In this document: in pieces, positions 1 through 12,267 of the stretch
Numbering within the stretch: position 1 is the first letter of the stretch
Layout of the letters: every line of letters begins with the position of its first letter
NCBI GenBank assembly: GCA_019775845.1
Contig: JADQAV010000002.1
Location: forward strand, 2,542,001 to 2,606,000
Direction: 5' to 3'
From: Myrmaecium sp. VS I D KN 1
Lineage: Eukaryota > Ascomycota > Dothideomycetes > Valsariales > Valsariaceae
Length of the DNA: 64,000 bases
The notes under the pieces: generated by a model
What the model saw: the letters and a program-made list of their open reading frames with translations, nothing else
Told to the model about the DNA's origin: nothing
Databases searched by the model: none
Translations under genes and position numbers: made by a program

Positions 1-3000
1 GGTCTCGCCGAAGGCGTACGAGTGCTCCGGCCCGCCGGTCGGGTTCGGGACCTCGCCGAAGAAGCCGAGGCAGTTCATGCACCCGTGGGAGGCGGCGGCG
101 GCGCCGAAGGTCTTGAGGATGACGTCCACGATGCGCTGGGAGGTGTTGGTATTGCCGGCGCAGACGGCGGCGCCGGAAGACGGGTTGAGGAAGCAGCCTT
201 TGGGGAGGATGACGTTGATCGGTGTCAGACAGCCTTGGTTCATGGGGATGTCGATACCTTGAAGAAAGTTAGTTAAGCGGTTCATAATGGGTGGCTCGAA
301 TCGAACTTACCAATCAGCAACCGAAGGGTGTATATGATAGCGCTGTATGTGATGGAGGGAGGGGCGTTCATGTTGGAGTACATCTCCGGCGCGGTGCCGG
401 TGAAGTCGAACGTCGCCGTGCCATCTTCTCGGATCGAGATGTTGAGCTTCATCTCCGAACCGTTGTCCATCTGATCGACCGCGCTGAAGGAGGGGCCCTT
501 CGTCGCAAGGGTTTCCTTGAGGAACCGGCGCACGGCGATCTCGGCGTTCTCCTGGATGGCGTGCATGTACAGCTGCACCACTCCTTGGGAGTATTCTTGC
601 ATGAGCGACTGGATCAGCGCCACTCCCTTGTTGTTGGCGGCTACCTGGGCCTTCAAGTCAGAGAGATTATCATCCAGCCGGCGTGATCCCACACAGCCCG
701 GGTGATTCCCGGGCTCGAGCAGGATCTGCTTGATGCCCTCTTCGTCGAAGTAGCCGTTGTGGATGAGGCGGAACGATTTGATGGCAGCGCCTTCCTGCCA
801 TAATTCGGTCGAGTTAGGCGGCATGGAAGTGCCCCCGAGACCGCCAATGTCAGTGTGGTGTCCTCTGGACGCCACGTAGAAAGCAATGCTTTTTCCAGCT
901 GCGTCGAAGACCGGGGTGATGACCGTGACATCGGGCAGATGCGCGCCACCGGCTTCAGGATGGTTGGACACCAGAACATCTCCCGGCTGGAGTTTGTCCC
1001 CGAGCAGGTCATGCTGATATTTGACAGCGTACGACATGGAGCCGAGGTGAACGGGCACATGAGGTGCGTTGGCCACCAAACCTGCATCCGGTCCAAATAT
1101 CGCGCACGAAAAGTCCAAACGTTCTTTGATGTTAAGTGACACCGACGTCTTCTGCAGAATCCTTCCCATGGTCTCCGCAATGCCCATGAAGCGATGCGCA
1201 AACACGGAGAGCTGGATAGGATCGACCACCTCCGCGGAAGCCTGAGCGTTGGCCAGGCGCGGGATGTCGATGACCACATGAGCAGAGAGGACCTTTGCCG
1301 TCGCACCAGGTACGACGAGTATGCTCTGCGTCTTGTCAAGGATCATAGCGGGACCGGCGACGGTCATACCCGGGAGAAGGTTCTCCAGCAGGTAGACAGG
1401 CGTCGAGATCGTCCCCATGCCCTGGAAGTAGGTCTTGGTCTGGCGCTCCACCATACTTGCGGGCGCCGGGGAGAACGCGGTGTGCTTCAGTTCGGAGTGG
1501 AGCATCTCCGCATCGGAGGTGGTGTTGCCACTGCCGCCGATGCCACGCACGCGGACGTCGTCGACCAATATCGCGCGGTTCTCGGGGAAGATGAAGTTGA
1601 ACTCCCGCAAGTGCTGCTCTAGGAAGGCCTCCTTGAAGGAGCCACTAGCCGGACGCATGATCATCATCGCGGTCTCCGTCCCTTGATATCTCATGTTGAG
1701 ATAGTCTTCGTAGCGGATATCGGATCTCTTAATGCCCTCGTTGACGAGAGCACTGGTGACGGTCGCCCTCAGTTCATCCAGTCTGCGTTCCAAATCATCA
1801 ATAGCAGTTCCTGCGTAGGTGATGTTGACAGGTTTCTGAGCCTCTTGCACAACGTCGGCCAATGCCATGCCTAATGTGTGAATCAGCTTGAGTCCCAGCA
1901 GAGAAGGGCGGTGAACTTACCATATGCCGAAAGGATACTGGAATACTTGTGAATAATGGCAGTCGATATCCCCAACTTGGAAGCGATCTCGCAAGCGTGC
2001 TGCCCGCCAGCCCCTCCAAAGACAGCGAGGTTGTGCTTACCCACCTCGAAGCCCTTGGCCTCGGTCAGCGCTCGAATAGGTCGGGACATAGCCTCGTTGG
2101 CCACGTCCAAGAAGCCATATGCAACCTCTTCGGGACTCATTGACTTGCCAGTCTCGGCATTGATTGTCTTCGTCAGCTCTGTGAACTTAGCGCGGACGAC
2201 CTCAGTGTCGAGCGGCTCGTTCTCACAGGGACCGAAGATCTTGGGGAAGAAGTCTGGAACCAAACGACCAAGGAACAGGTTCGCGTCGGTGACCGCTAGA
2301 GGACCTCCTTTGCGATAACAGGCAGGGCCAGGGTGGGAAGAGGCGCTCTCCGGTCCGACGGCGAGCAGGCCATTTCTCCAGGTAAGAATAGACCCGCCTC
2401 CGGCAGCGACGGTGTTGATATCAAGCTGGGGACTTTGGATTGTAACGCCAGCGGTTGTAGTCTCAAAGACGTGCTCGAAGGTCCCGCCGAATCGAGAAAC
2501 ATCTGTTGACGTACCGCCCATGTCAAGTCCCACAATGGGAACCTTGGTTTCGGGGATGTATGACGTGCGAGAGAAGCCAACGACGCCGCCGGCGGGACCG
2601 GACAAGATACCTTTGAGGCCGCTGAAGTTCTTGTGGCTCACCAGTCCGCCGTCCGACTGCATGAAGTCGGTCTTCATGTCGTCCAGATGGCCGCCTTCGA
2701 ACCCCTTGACGAACCCTTTCAAGTATTTCTTGATTTGCGGGGTGAGGTAGGCGTCGGCGGAGGCAGAGCTACCTCTCGGAACCATCTTGATCATGCTAGC
2801 TGCCACGGCAGAGGACAAGGAGATGTGGGAGAAGCCCTCTTCGAGAGCGATCTCGCCCACGCGGGCTTCGTGGTCGGGAAACGTGTAGGAATGCGCGAAA
2901 CACACGGCGATAGTGTCGATCCCGCGACTTCGGAGGTCCTTGAGGGTCTGTCGTACGCTTGCTTCGTCCAGGGGCTTGAGGATGCGGATCATATCCCCGC

Positions 3001-3514
3001 TTGAGCCTCGCACCAGCTCACCCGGGATCTCCTTGTCGGTCTTGTAAGTGCCAAAGACGTCTTCGTCGAAGCCTTCGATGGTGACGCGCTCGTCTATCTC
3101 GTGCGTCTCGGAGTAGAGCACCTCCGGTTTCACGATGTTGAGATCGAACAACCGAGGTCGCGACTGGTAGCCGATCTCGAGCAGATCCCGCAGGCCTTTG
3201 GTGACGAGGAACGCATGCTTTGCGCCTTTCCTCTCGAGCAACGCGTTGGTCGCGACTGTTGTGCCCATGCGGACGAATTCGATGTTCTCTTTTGGAAGAG
3301 GGGTGCCACGGGGGACCTCCTCACCGCGAACTATGGAGAGGACGCGGCGGATACCTTCGGTAGGCGCATCGTCGTAGTTGGAAGGGTCGACGGAGAGGAG
3401 CTTCAGGATGATATCCGGCTGGCCCTCCACACGTGCCCAGACATCGGTGAATGTGCCGCCGCGGTCAATGGCAATCTTGACACGCTTGCTGGGAGAAACG
3501 ATGCCCACGGCCAT
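1..3514 (-). CDS. 5-oxoprolinase (HyuA-HyuB fusion), 3' end outside window
   Basis: ATP-dependent 5-oxoprolinase, which opens 5-oxo-L-proline to L-glutamate in the cytosolic gamma-glutamyl cycle (the yeast OXP1 and mammalian OPLAH family). Exons on the minus strand are 3514-1921, 1870-311 and 257-1; the joins keep frame (phase 1 at both introns) and about 1137 residues lie in the window against roughly 1270 for the family, so only the C-terminal end is missing. The N-terminal hydantoinase A half starts with the ATP-site motif DRGGTFTD and carries [12 protein letters not shown] and a Gly-rich AAGGGS. The middle and C-terminal half is hydantoinase B-like ([13 protein letters not shown], then [10 protein letters not shown]). 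The start is the first ATG, just ahead of the conserved core. It is divergent from the MFS permease at 4580 and shares a 1.07-kb upstream region with it. Family membership is secure. Related hydantoin or N-methylhydantoin hydrolysis cannot be excluded from sequence alone. Confidence 0.93.
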
Positions 3515-4579
3515 GCTGGGCAGAAATCAAGGAGCGGAAGGGTACGGAAAAGAGAAGGAAGAAGAGTGAAGTGATCCGGACATGTTTGGGATCACTCCGC
3601 ACTATATAGTCGAGCACGAGAAGCACACCATTCGCGCGACGGACTTGGAGAGAGATGGTCGTTATGGAGGGAACGGCGCATGTCTCAATCGACAGTCTCC
3701 ACAGACGCCGCAATAGGCAGTGGATGCCCCGCACTCGGGATTGGCGTCACCCGGAAAAGCATGAGGATAGCCGATAGCCTGCGCGACGGGTGGAAGGTCG
3801 TTCCGCTCGGAGGTGCCGCGCTTATCGGATAACGAGAGGAGTGCGGGGTTGAGATAGCGGGTAGCGGGGGGCGGAAGGTCGATACGGCGGCCCCGCCCGC
3901 TAACACCTTTGTGGACAAGAGCCCCCGGTCACGGAGCTGCACTTTTGGAGAGAACAGAAGAGTTGAGTCCGAGTCAGGTACATTACCTTGTCAACAGGTT
4001 CAATGGGAGGGAAAGGCCTGGTCAGCTCCAACAGGATTCACATGGATTCTTTGGTACGATGGCTCCTCGTCCCCCGAAGAATACCGTACGCCACCATGGA
4101 TCTTCTGCGGACACCAGCCGGCACCCGTGAAGGAATCCGGCTAGGGTGGGCGTCGCTGGACCATCGCTGGACCGTCGCTAGACCGTCGGCTCCTTTTCTA
4201 GCCTCGTCGTATCGACCATCCTTTTCCTCCGCGCATCCCACTTAAAGTCGCCCTCGCCCCCTCGGCGCTATCCCAGGCCAGTGGAAACTCTGGGGTAATG
4301 GATTGCATCCCGGGCTGCCTCCTCGACGACATCTCCACCCATGCCCAAGAAGGGCATTATCTCTGTCCGCGTGCGCTTGTGATAAGGAGGCCGGTTGGAA
4401 GGTCCGCGGTTATCATCACCACCACCACCACCACCACCAAGACAAGGCAGGCCGAGGTATACGTATATATAGAGCCAGCTTCTTCTGCCAGTTCTCCAAC
4501 CCAGCCCTGAGCTCTGATCATCCTCCGTCCATCCACGCCTCTCACAGCTCATCCGCTTTGGTCATTCCCTGTTATAGAC
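3515..4579. promoter_or_regulatory. Divergent upstream region between oxoprolinase and MFS permease
   Basis: This gene-free stretch separates two divergent start codons. It contains a back-to-back GATA pair, CTTATCGGATAA at 3821-3832, and a further TGATAAG at 4380-4386, which fit the HGATAR consensus of fungal nitrogen GATA activators (AreA/NIT2 type). A short CAC microsatellite lies at about 4418-4439. Regulation by nitrogen state is an inference from these motifs and the gene content; single HGATAR sites are common by chance. Confidence 0.4.
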
Positions 4580-6297
4580 ATGTCTGCCCCCGAGGTTGAG
4601 AAGAAGTCGCCCGACATGGATGTCGAACAGAGCATCGACAAGAAGATCGGCTTCACCAAGGAGATCGACAAGGCTGCCAAGTTCCTTGCGGAGGTCGAGG
4701 ATTATCCACCCTTGTCTCCTGAAGCCGAGAAGAAGCTCGTCAGGAAGGTTGACTGGATCTTGATCCCAATTGTGCGGTAACCCCCTGTCTGCACGTTGCT
4801 TTCTCCCGAATACCCTGCTAACATCAGCAACAGCTGTTCTTGACCGCTACCTTCGGCGCCGTGGATAAGGTGGCCCTGGGAACGGCCGCAATCTACGGGC
4901 TCGAAGACGATGCCCATCTTGTCGGGCAGCAGTACTCCTGGCTCGGCTCCATCCTCTCTCTGGGCGCGTTGACCGGGATGTTCCCCTCATCGTACCTCAT
5001 CCAACGGCTGCCTTCTGCCAAGTACCTCTGCACCTGCAGTCTGGGATGGTCGATGATGGCATTGATGATGGCGGCTTGCACCAATTGGAGCGGCCTGATG
5101 GCTGTGCGGTTTTTCATGGGTGAGTAACCATAAAAAAACACACCAGATGGCTTCGAGAACGTGCATTGACCGACGTCACCCAGGCTGTTTCGAGGCCATC
5201 ATCGTTCCGGGCATCTCTCTGATCATTGCCTCATGGTACAAGAAAAACGAGCAGCCTCCACGTAACGCGCTCGTTTTTGCAAGCTGTAGCTCCATCATCA
5301 ATGGGTTTCTCTCCTGGGCGGTTGGACACATCGATGCCAAATTAGCGATCTGGCAATACCTGTTCCTGATCATCGGATCCGTCACCTTCTCGTGGTCGCT
5401 GTTCGTGATGTGGTACCTTCCGGCTACCCCAATGGAAGCCAAGTTCCTCACCAAAGAAGAAAAGTACCACATGGTGCGCCGTGTCGCTGAGAACAAGACC
5501 GGCATTGAAAATAAGGAATGGAAGTGGAACCAAGTGAAAGAGGCGTTGATTGATCCCAAAACCTGGATCATCTTCTTCTTCAACGTAAGTCATCCTGCAT
5601 CTCATCATCCTGGTCCGTTTCAATGTCTGACCGTGATGACTTACAGATTGCCATCAACATCCCTAACGGAGGTCTTACCACTTTCAACGCCGTCCTCATC
5701 AAAAACCTGGGTTTCACTTCCGTGCAGTCTTCGCTTCTATCGATGCCCACAGGGGTCATGTCGACGCTGTCGGCATTCACATTCTCCTACCTCGGAGCCA
5801 GGTGGAACAACCGCCGCTGCCTCGTCACGATATTCGCCTGCATCGTCCCCATCATCGGCACCGCGGTCGTCTACGCGGTGGACCGGAGCAACGTGGCCGG
5901 CCAGATCATCGGCATCTACCTCCTGTACACCTACTTCGGCCCGTACGTCGTCGGCATCGGCCTCGCCCAGGCCAACACCGCCGGCCACACCAAGAAGACG
6001 GTCATGTTCGCGATCCTGTACATCGGCTACGCCGTCGGCAACCTCATCGGCCCGCAGACGTTCCGCGCCGACCAGGCGCCCGCGTACACCGGCGGCACCA
6101 TCGCCATGATCGTTTCGTACTGCGTTTGCATCGGACTGATCTGCGTGTATTGGGCGGTGTGCTTGTGGTGCAATCGTCGCAAGGGGCTCGTGCTTGAACG
6201 CAACCTGGCGGAGAACGCCGCGGCGAGAGAGGAGATTATGGAGGAGCTGCTGGATGAGACGGACTTTGAGCAGGAAGGGTTTCGGTACACGTATTAG
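4580..6297 (+). CDS. MFS permease, allantoate/anion:cation symporter family (Dal5/Tna1-like)
   Basis: Plasma-membrane proton symporter of the anion:cation symporter family, whose members import allantoate, ureidosuccinate, nicotinate, small peptides and other organic anions. Proposed exons are 4580-4771, 4834-5119, 5184-5584 and 5647-6297, giving 509 aa. The first donor is then GTGCGG, weaker than the others; it was chosen because it is the join that keeps frame into the first membrane helix. Family marks are the N-terminal KVDWILIPI segment leading into helix 1, GAVDKVALG, the helix-4 stretch RFFMGCFEA with IASWYKK after it, a long charged central loop, and the C-terminal IGPQTFRADQAPAYTGG block typical of allantoate-type permeases. 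It ends with an acidic tail. The substrate is not readable from sequence. It lies between the oxoprolinase and the FAD oxidase and probably feeds that group. Confidence 0.9.
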
Positions 6298-7062
6298 GCG
6301 ATTGGGGTGCAGGGAACGTGATGGGGAGAAGAAGATGCTGGATGGAAATCGTGCGGATCGTAGGATAGAAACTCTTGCTGCGTCGAAATACAATTTATAT
6401 TCGAGGATCTGACGTTCGATCGCTAAAGGAAATGTGATAATGACTCGTCACTCAATCGTATGCAGAGATATGGTCGTAAGAGTGACTTCGTCTCAGCCGA
6501 CATCGTCGAAATGCGGCTCCTCGTGCATACCCGACACCGAGGACCCGCTGCTCATGAGACCTTACATACGAGTGCGGTCGCTCGGCGTGCTACGGTACGA
6601 ACGGCTCGAGGGCAAATCCGCCTGAAAGAATGGAAATGGCTTAGATCAAGACTCAGAGTTATATACGATAGGTAGAGGTTCGCAGGAAGAAAGGCTGGGA
6701 AAAGAGAAACCCGATGTCCGGGATGGATAGCAAGCGACTTACTAAGCGAGTTGCGCGAGTCATGCAGCCTCGGATCCCTGCGGGGCAGGATTTCACCCCT
6801 CGGTCGTCTCCACCCATCGGAACGACCTTCCTCCCCAGCCGACGCCTTAATCTTCATGAGCGCCGTGGTCGGACCAGTATCAGACGGGTTCAATCGTTTG
6901 ATAGACATGATGTCCTCAGCTTGGATGTATATAATCATGGGATCCTCCCCAATGGCCTTTCTTTCCTCAGATTGTCATTCTTTTTGAGTGGGTGATCGAC
7001 CTTCTCCTCGATGCGCTATCCATAATCATTCTACCTACCTTGATATAAATAAACCATTCACA
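6298..7062. other. Intergenic: MFS 3' end and FAD-oxidase promoter
   Basis: I see no gene here. GATA-type hexamers (HGATAR) occur at about 6436 and 6900, and AT-rich sequence (GATATAAATAAA) sits just before the ATG at 7063. The region serves as the upstream sequence of the FAD oxidase. Confidence 0.4.
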
Positions 7063-8494
7063 ATGGCTACCTCCCACGACGTGCCCACGAAGGACACGTC
7101 GTTCCTGATCGTGGGCGCCGGCACGATCGGCCTCTCGACTGCATTCCACTTGACGGAGCGAGGGTACACCAACATCACGGTCATCGACCGCGAAGCGGTG
7201 CCCTCGCCTTTCTCCGCCGGCACCGACCTGAACAAGATCGTGAGGGCAGACTACGATGACGACTTCTATGCCGGACTGGCCCTGGTAAGTTCTTCCTCTT
7301 TCCTGCGGATATTGTTCAGAATAGCTGATCCGAGCCACACAGCATGCGATCCGCACATGGCGTCACCATCCCCTCTTCACACGCAACTACAAACCCACCG
7401 GCTACCTCATCGCCGCCTCCCCCGCCGCTCCCACCCAAACCGTGTCCCTCATGCCCAGCCTCGTCAAAACGATCCAAGCGCACCCGGACTGCCCTCCAAA
7501 CTCCATCCACCTGACCCCCACCCCAGGCGAGATCAAGCGCCGGGTGCCGCAGATCACCGGCCTGATCCAGGGCTGGTCCGGCTACTTCAACGAGAACGCG
7601 GGATACGCCCGCGCCGCCGACGCGCTCCGCGACGTCTACCGGGAGCTCGTCCGGCGCGGGGTGCGGTTCGCGTTCGGCCGGGACGGCGAGGCGGTCGAGG
7701 TGATTCCGTGGCAGCGATGGGCGCGCGGGAGCCGGTTCACCGCGCATGCGCCGCGGGTCCGGACGGCGTCCGGGCTCGTCTACACGGCGGATAAGGTGAT
7801 TTTGTCGCCGGGTGCGCATACGGCGAGGATCCTCCCCGAGGCGGGTAAGCAGTTGGTGGCGAAGAGCTGGGCGGTGGGGCACATTGTTGTTAGTCAGGAG
7901 GAGGCTGCGCGGCTGATGGGGTGCCCGGTCGTGAATTGCAGGGATCTTGGGTTCTTCTTTGAGCCGGCTTGGGATGAGAGCAGAGGGCAGTGGTTGATCA
8001 AGTGCTGCGCGCATGGTGGTGGGTATAGCAACTTTGAGCAGAGGGGGGAGCACGAAAAGGTCTCACTGCCGCCAAACGACGCGCGGATGAACGAGGGCAT
8101 CCCGGCGGAGGAGGAGAGGAAGCTGCGGGCGCTGTTGCAAGCGACGTTGCCGCGATTCGCGCAGAGACCGCTCGTCAAGCGGTTCATCTGTTGGTGCGCG
8201 GACACGGTCGATTCCGAGTACATCATCGACTACGTTCCCGGCTGGGACAATCTAGTTCTCGCTGGCGGCGACTCTGGGCATGCGTTCAAGATGTTCCCGG
8301 TTTTTGGCGAGTGGGTTGTGGATATGCTTGAAGCGGGCGGTCAAGCGCGGAAGAGGTGGCGATGGAAGGATACGGTTGCCAGTGGGCAGGAGGATATCCA
8401 CTGGCGTTCGGGCACGACGAAGGATATCAAGGATTTTGAGAGGATTGTTGACGGGAGGGATCGGATGATTGCTCCGGTGACGGCGAAGCTGTAG
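7063..8494 (+). CDS. FAD-dependent amine/Amadori oxidase (DAO superfamily) with C-terminal PTS1
   Basis: Flavoprotein oxidase of the sarcosine oxidase / fructosyl-amino-acid oxidase (amadoriase) group, which oxidises secondary amines such as N-methyl or fructosyl amino acids and releases H2O2. Exons are 7063-7284 and 7343-8494, joining in phase 0 to 457 aa. A Rossmann GAGTIG sits at residues 18-23 (LIVGAGTIGLST), followed by the SAGTDLNKIVRADY segment near residue 55. The CWCADT motif near residue 357 aligns with the cysteine that binds FAD covalently in this group. GGDSGHAFK near the C-terminus is the second FAD-binding block. The protein ends in Ala-Lys-Leu, a peroxisomal targeting signal type 1 and the expected place for an H2O2 producer with catalase nearby. 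The pattern is closest to amadoriases, but a sarcosine or pipecolate-type oxidase is possible. Confidence 0.88.
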
Positions 8495-9175
8495 GCCAGT
8501 CGTATGCGGTTCATAGTCACATGAGCGTAGTGTTGTGTTTACTTTCTAGCCTACCAGGCGTCATGTGAATCTAAAATGCATCGAGCCGGACAGGAGGCGA
8601 CCGTGACTGATTCTGAGGGGTGCAACAACACTCGAGCACAGTGAAACCTATCCAACCGGCATGCACCTGAAGTGATAGGTCGTGTCCTCAAAGCGACCTG
8701 CTATCCACCGCCTGAGGCAGGCAGGCAAACAACGCCGACGATCTCGCTTCCTCTCCACCTCCCCCATGGGGTCCAGGGGGTGATCATTAGGTAATACGAA
8801 AGGGGGTCGGACACGAGCTGCCGGGCCGATCGATGACGGTCCAGAATGCCGGGCTCTGATAACGCCCGCTAGCGTTCCACCCGATGGATGTACCCCATAT
8901 TCTTCTGAGATAAGACGGACATCAACATCTACCTACATATTGTACATATCAACGTCAACTACTACTCTTCACTTGTACTGCTGCTGCATCTGCGCGTTCG
9001 ATACGCCAGCCTTGCGACCTCTATGCCTTTTTACTTCACACGCTGATGTACTTGTTCACTGCCAATCGCCAATCCAGATCATCGCCCTCATCCGTCTATC
9101 TGACTGGTCTCTCCGATCTCCCTGAACTTGCCTGGCCATACCATCCCCGAAAACACCTAGGAACCCAAGCAGCAA
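8495..9175. other. Intergenic upstream of Zn2Cys6 regulator
   Basis: Gene-free. It holds the oxidase 3' end and the regulator's 5' leader; the leader (about 8930-9175) is rich in CT and CA tracts, as is common ahead of fungal start codons. I see no clear binding-site array. Confidence 0.35.
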
Positions 9176-10983
9176 ATGTCCCGGCGACGACAGCGCGCAG
9201 AAGGCGAGGCCCGCCGCCGAACCGGATGCTGGCCCTGCAAAGACAAGCACGTCCGCTGCACCGAGGAGCAGCCCCGCTGCTCGCGCTGCCAGCGCCTGAA
9301 CCTCCAATGCGAATACGGCATCCGTCTCCTGTGGCAGGAGGACGCCGTGCAGCGAGGCATCTTCCTGGGGCGCGAGGGCGCCTGGTCCAAACACGGGAAG
9401 CCGAAACCCTCCAAGGCCTCGCGATCCCCGCCGGTGTTCTTCCTTCCGGTGACCGGGAATGCTCTCTTTCTGCATACGACGTATGACCACTTCCAGGGGA
9501 ATGAAGGGGAGGAGGAGGAGGTGGAAGAGGGAGAGGCTGTCTCGGACCGTTCCAGAGATGACAGCCTCCCGTGTTTACCGTCGGCTTCCGGAGGAGAGAT
9601 TTTAAGTCCTGCGCTCACGCCGACCAGCCTTCTTCCCTCCCGTGAAGCCTACCTTTTCAACTACTTTGTGTCTGGGATCTGCCCATCTTGCTCGTTAAGC
9701 CCGACGTTCAACCCATATCTTCGGTACATCGCCCCGATGACTTTCTTATACCCCCCTTTGCACAATGCTATCATTTCCGTCTCCGCCAATCAATTGCGCC
9801 TCCTGAGCGACAGAAGGTTCGAACGAGAGGCGTGGTGGTACAAAAACCAGGCGTTGAAAGGACTCCAGGAAAGCATCAAGGCGGGTGCCATTGGCTGGCC
9901 CTTTGTAGCTACCGTGTTGATGCTTTGCTTTTACGATGTGAGTTGTTCTTATGCTGTCACCAGGTTACTGAAGCTGATTTTTGCTCAGATATCTGACGGA
10001 TGCAATGAATCATGGATGACCCACCTACGGGGAGGACTGAGCGTGATGAACCAAGTTCAGACGGATTGCACAGAAAGCGAGATGCTTCGCAAGTTTTGCC
10101 TGATGTACTTCGTGGCGCACCAGATCATGGGCTACACCGCCGGCGAATCGAACATGGGGACGGGTGGATATTCCTGGGCCGACGACGATCAACTTGACGA
10201 GGTAAGTTGCCACTCCAAGGAGGCATATTTCAGTCCGCAGATGTCTCGTCTAACGCCACCCTCCAGATCGATCCGCTTATGGGATGTTCGCGAAGACTGC
10301 TAGACCTCATCAACCAGATCTCCACACTGGCCTCCAACACCGCCAACATCGTCAGCGCTCGTCCATTAACCTCGTCTGAACTGGTCGGGGTTGCCACCGC
10401 TCGTGCTTCCCTCGAACGCTCGTTGCACACACTCGAGCAAAGACCCCCTGCGTCCACTTTCGATGGCGCGACGCTCACCCTCATCGGCGAGGTAAAGCGC
10501 TTCACAGCTCTCCTCTACCTCCACGAACGGCTCGCCGCCTTACCCCTAACATCTAATCCGAACACCCCCAGCAGCCCCATCAACGTCTCGCCATCCTACA
10601 AGGCCACGCTCATCTCGAACCTGCTAGCCCTCATCGAACCTCTCCCCGCCACCCCCACCCTCCTCTGGCCCCTCTTCGTCCTCGGCAACGCCTCCCTGGA
10701 GTCGGAAGACCACCGACGATTCGTGCTGGAGCGGCTGAACGGGATGCTGAAGGTGCGCAATCTCGGCAGCGTGCGGCTGGCCCGAAAAGTGGTGGAGGCG
10801 AGGTATCGGGAGTGGGACTTGGGCTTCGCGGCGGATGAAGGCGGGTCTAGCAAGGGGCAACGAGCGACCGATGTCGTCGTCGACGACCCTCCTCCTCCTT
10901 CTTCTGGGCCAGCGGCTTGTCGAGCGCCTGGGTTTGGATCGAAGATGGCGGTGTCGAGGGGGAAGTGGATTAGTCTGGCATAG
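9176..10983 (+). CDS. Zn2Cys6 (Gal4-type) transcription factor with fungal-specific regulatory domain
   Basis: Nuclear DNA-binding regulator, probably of the neighbouring catabolic genes. Exons 9176-9937, 9989-10201 and 10267-10983 all join in phase 0, giving 563 aa. The zinc cluster is at residues 18-45 with spacing Cys-x2-Cys-x6-Cys-x6-Cys-x2-Cys-x6-Cys (CWPC, then RC, then CSRC, then QC). It is preceded by a basic RRRTG stretch, and basic residues (KHGKPKPSK) follow further on. An acidic Glu-rich patch follows near residue 110, and the rest is a helical fungal-specific (Fungal_trans_2-like) domain, including TFNPYLRYIAPM and SWMTHLRGG. It is the last gene of a head-to-tail plus-strand run (permease, oxidase, regulator), the usual arrangement for a pathway-specific activator. 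Its target genes are inferred from position only. Confidence 0.9.
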
Positions 10984-12267
10984 TTTGAATTGGATGATTC
11001 CAACCCACATGGCACATGATTTGCTTCGATACTGAGAGTATTCCACTTCACCCGGAAGATCGCTCAGGGTATCTGCGTAGAGATAACCAGGCGGGTGGGA
11101 CATTCTTATATATGTATATGTATATCTCAATACCTACTGTGTTTGACCCCACGGAACTCACAGCCTCGTGCACGGTCCCCCCGGGAGTCTCTTTGCGGGG
11201 AAACCCGTTGTCCCACCGCGGTGGGGTGGGCGGCCCCACTTTGGCAGGGTTTCGTTCCGGGCAGGGAGTTCCCTTTCGGGACGATACCTACCTGAGGCAC
11301 CACCAGCTTAGTCGCTGCCTCGTGTGCAGTGGTGGTGTGGTGGGAGGTAGGTAAGCGGGGCGTGAACATTAAGGGAAGTGCGTTCAGTATAGTGAGCGCG
11401 GGTGAAATGGAATATCTTTGGTCTGACGATGTCAACGGTAGAACATGAAGTACATAAATAAGAGATGCCGAGACGTGTTACTTCACCGAGCAAGAAGGTA
11501 CTGTAGGTACTACCTAGTAGCCAGATTAACCATAATGTTCGAGGGACGAATGAAAATGAAAAAGAGGAAAAGACTGGAAAAGGAAAGAAAAGGAAGAATA
11601 ATTCCGCCGCTCCACTATAGCATGCCGTATCATGTCCCGGATAATAATAGTAAACATACAAAAATAATGAAGAAAAGAAGCAAGCAAAAAGAGATACATG
11701 ATAAATAGCAAAAGCTAACCCGGAAAATAAACAGCAAAGAAGAATACCTGACTTAGCCGGACATGATAAAAAAATGACATACATCAAAGGGAGATACAAG
11801 GCCAGTGAACCCATCCCTTCCTTACCGCCCCACCCCCCCACCGTGCGCCTCTTTTTCCCTCCCGTCAGAAAATTACCCGGATCCTCACACCTCCCACATC
11901 CTCAATTGCGACAGGATCGAAGGCCCAACCGAGAAACACCTCCACCCACTAGCCACATAGATCGAGATATATCCCCCACAAAGCTTGTCGAAGCAATCGT
12001 TGGAGTTTTGTTTCTTTTTCTTGATAGGTCGAGAAAATTGGAGAGAAAGAGAAAGAGAAGACCGGAAGAAGATAAGGAGTGTGGGGAAGCGAATCACAAG
12101 CTCCTTCCCATCCTCCCCGTGTGGGAGAACCAGAGATGAGAAAACCAACAGGACAGCCACCGAGCATAAAGAAGAGACAGAGAGAGAGAGGAAGAGAAGA
12201 TCCGTAGCAAAACGCCCGGAGGGAAACACGTGATGTCTTCCCAGACATCCCCGTCGGGGGCCTAGCG
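10984..12267. other. Convergent intergenic region
   Basis: The 3' ends of the Zn2Cys6 gene (plus) and the BED/TenA gene (minus) face each other here. No gene is supported. A perfect 14-bp palindrome, CCCACCGCGGTGGG, lies at 11212-11225. The part from about 11440 to 11800 is purine- and AT-rich. Confidence 0.35.

Noticed and set aside
11212-11225. 14-bp palindrome CCCACCGCGGTGGG
   Set aside because: It lies in the 3' flank between convergent genes with no promoter nearby; kept only as a note.
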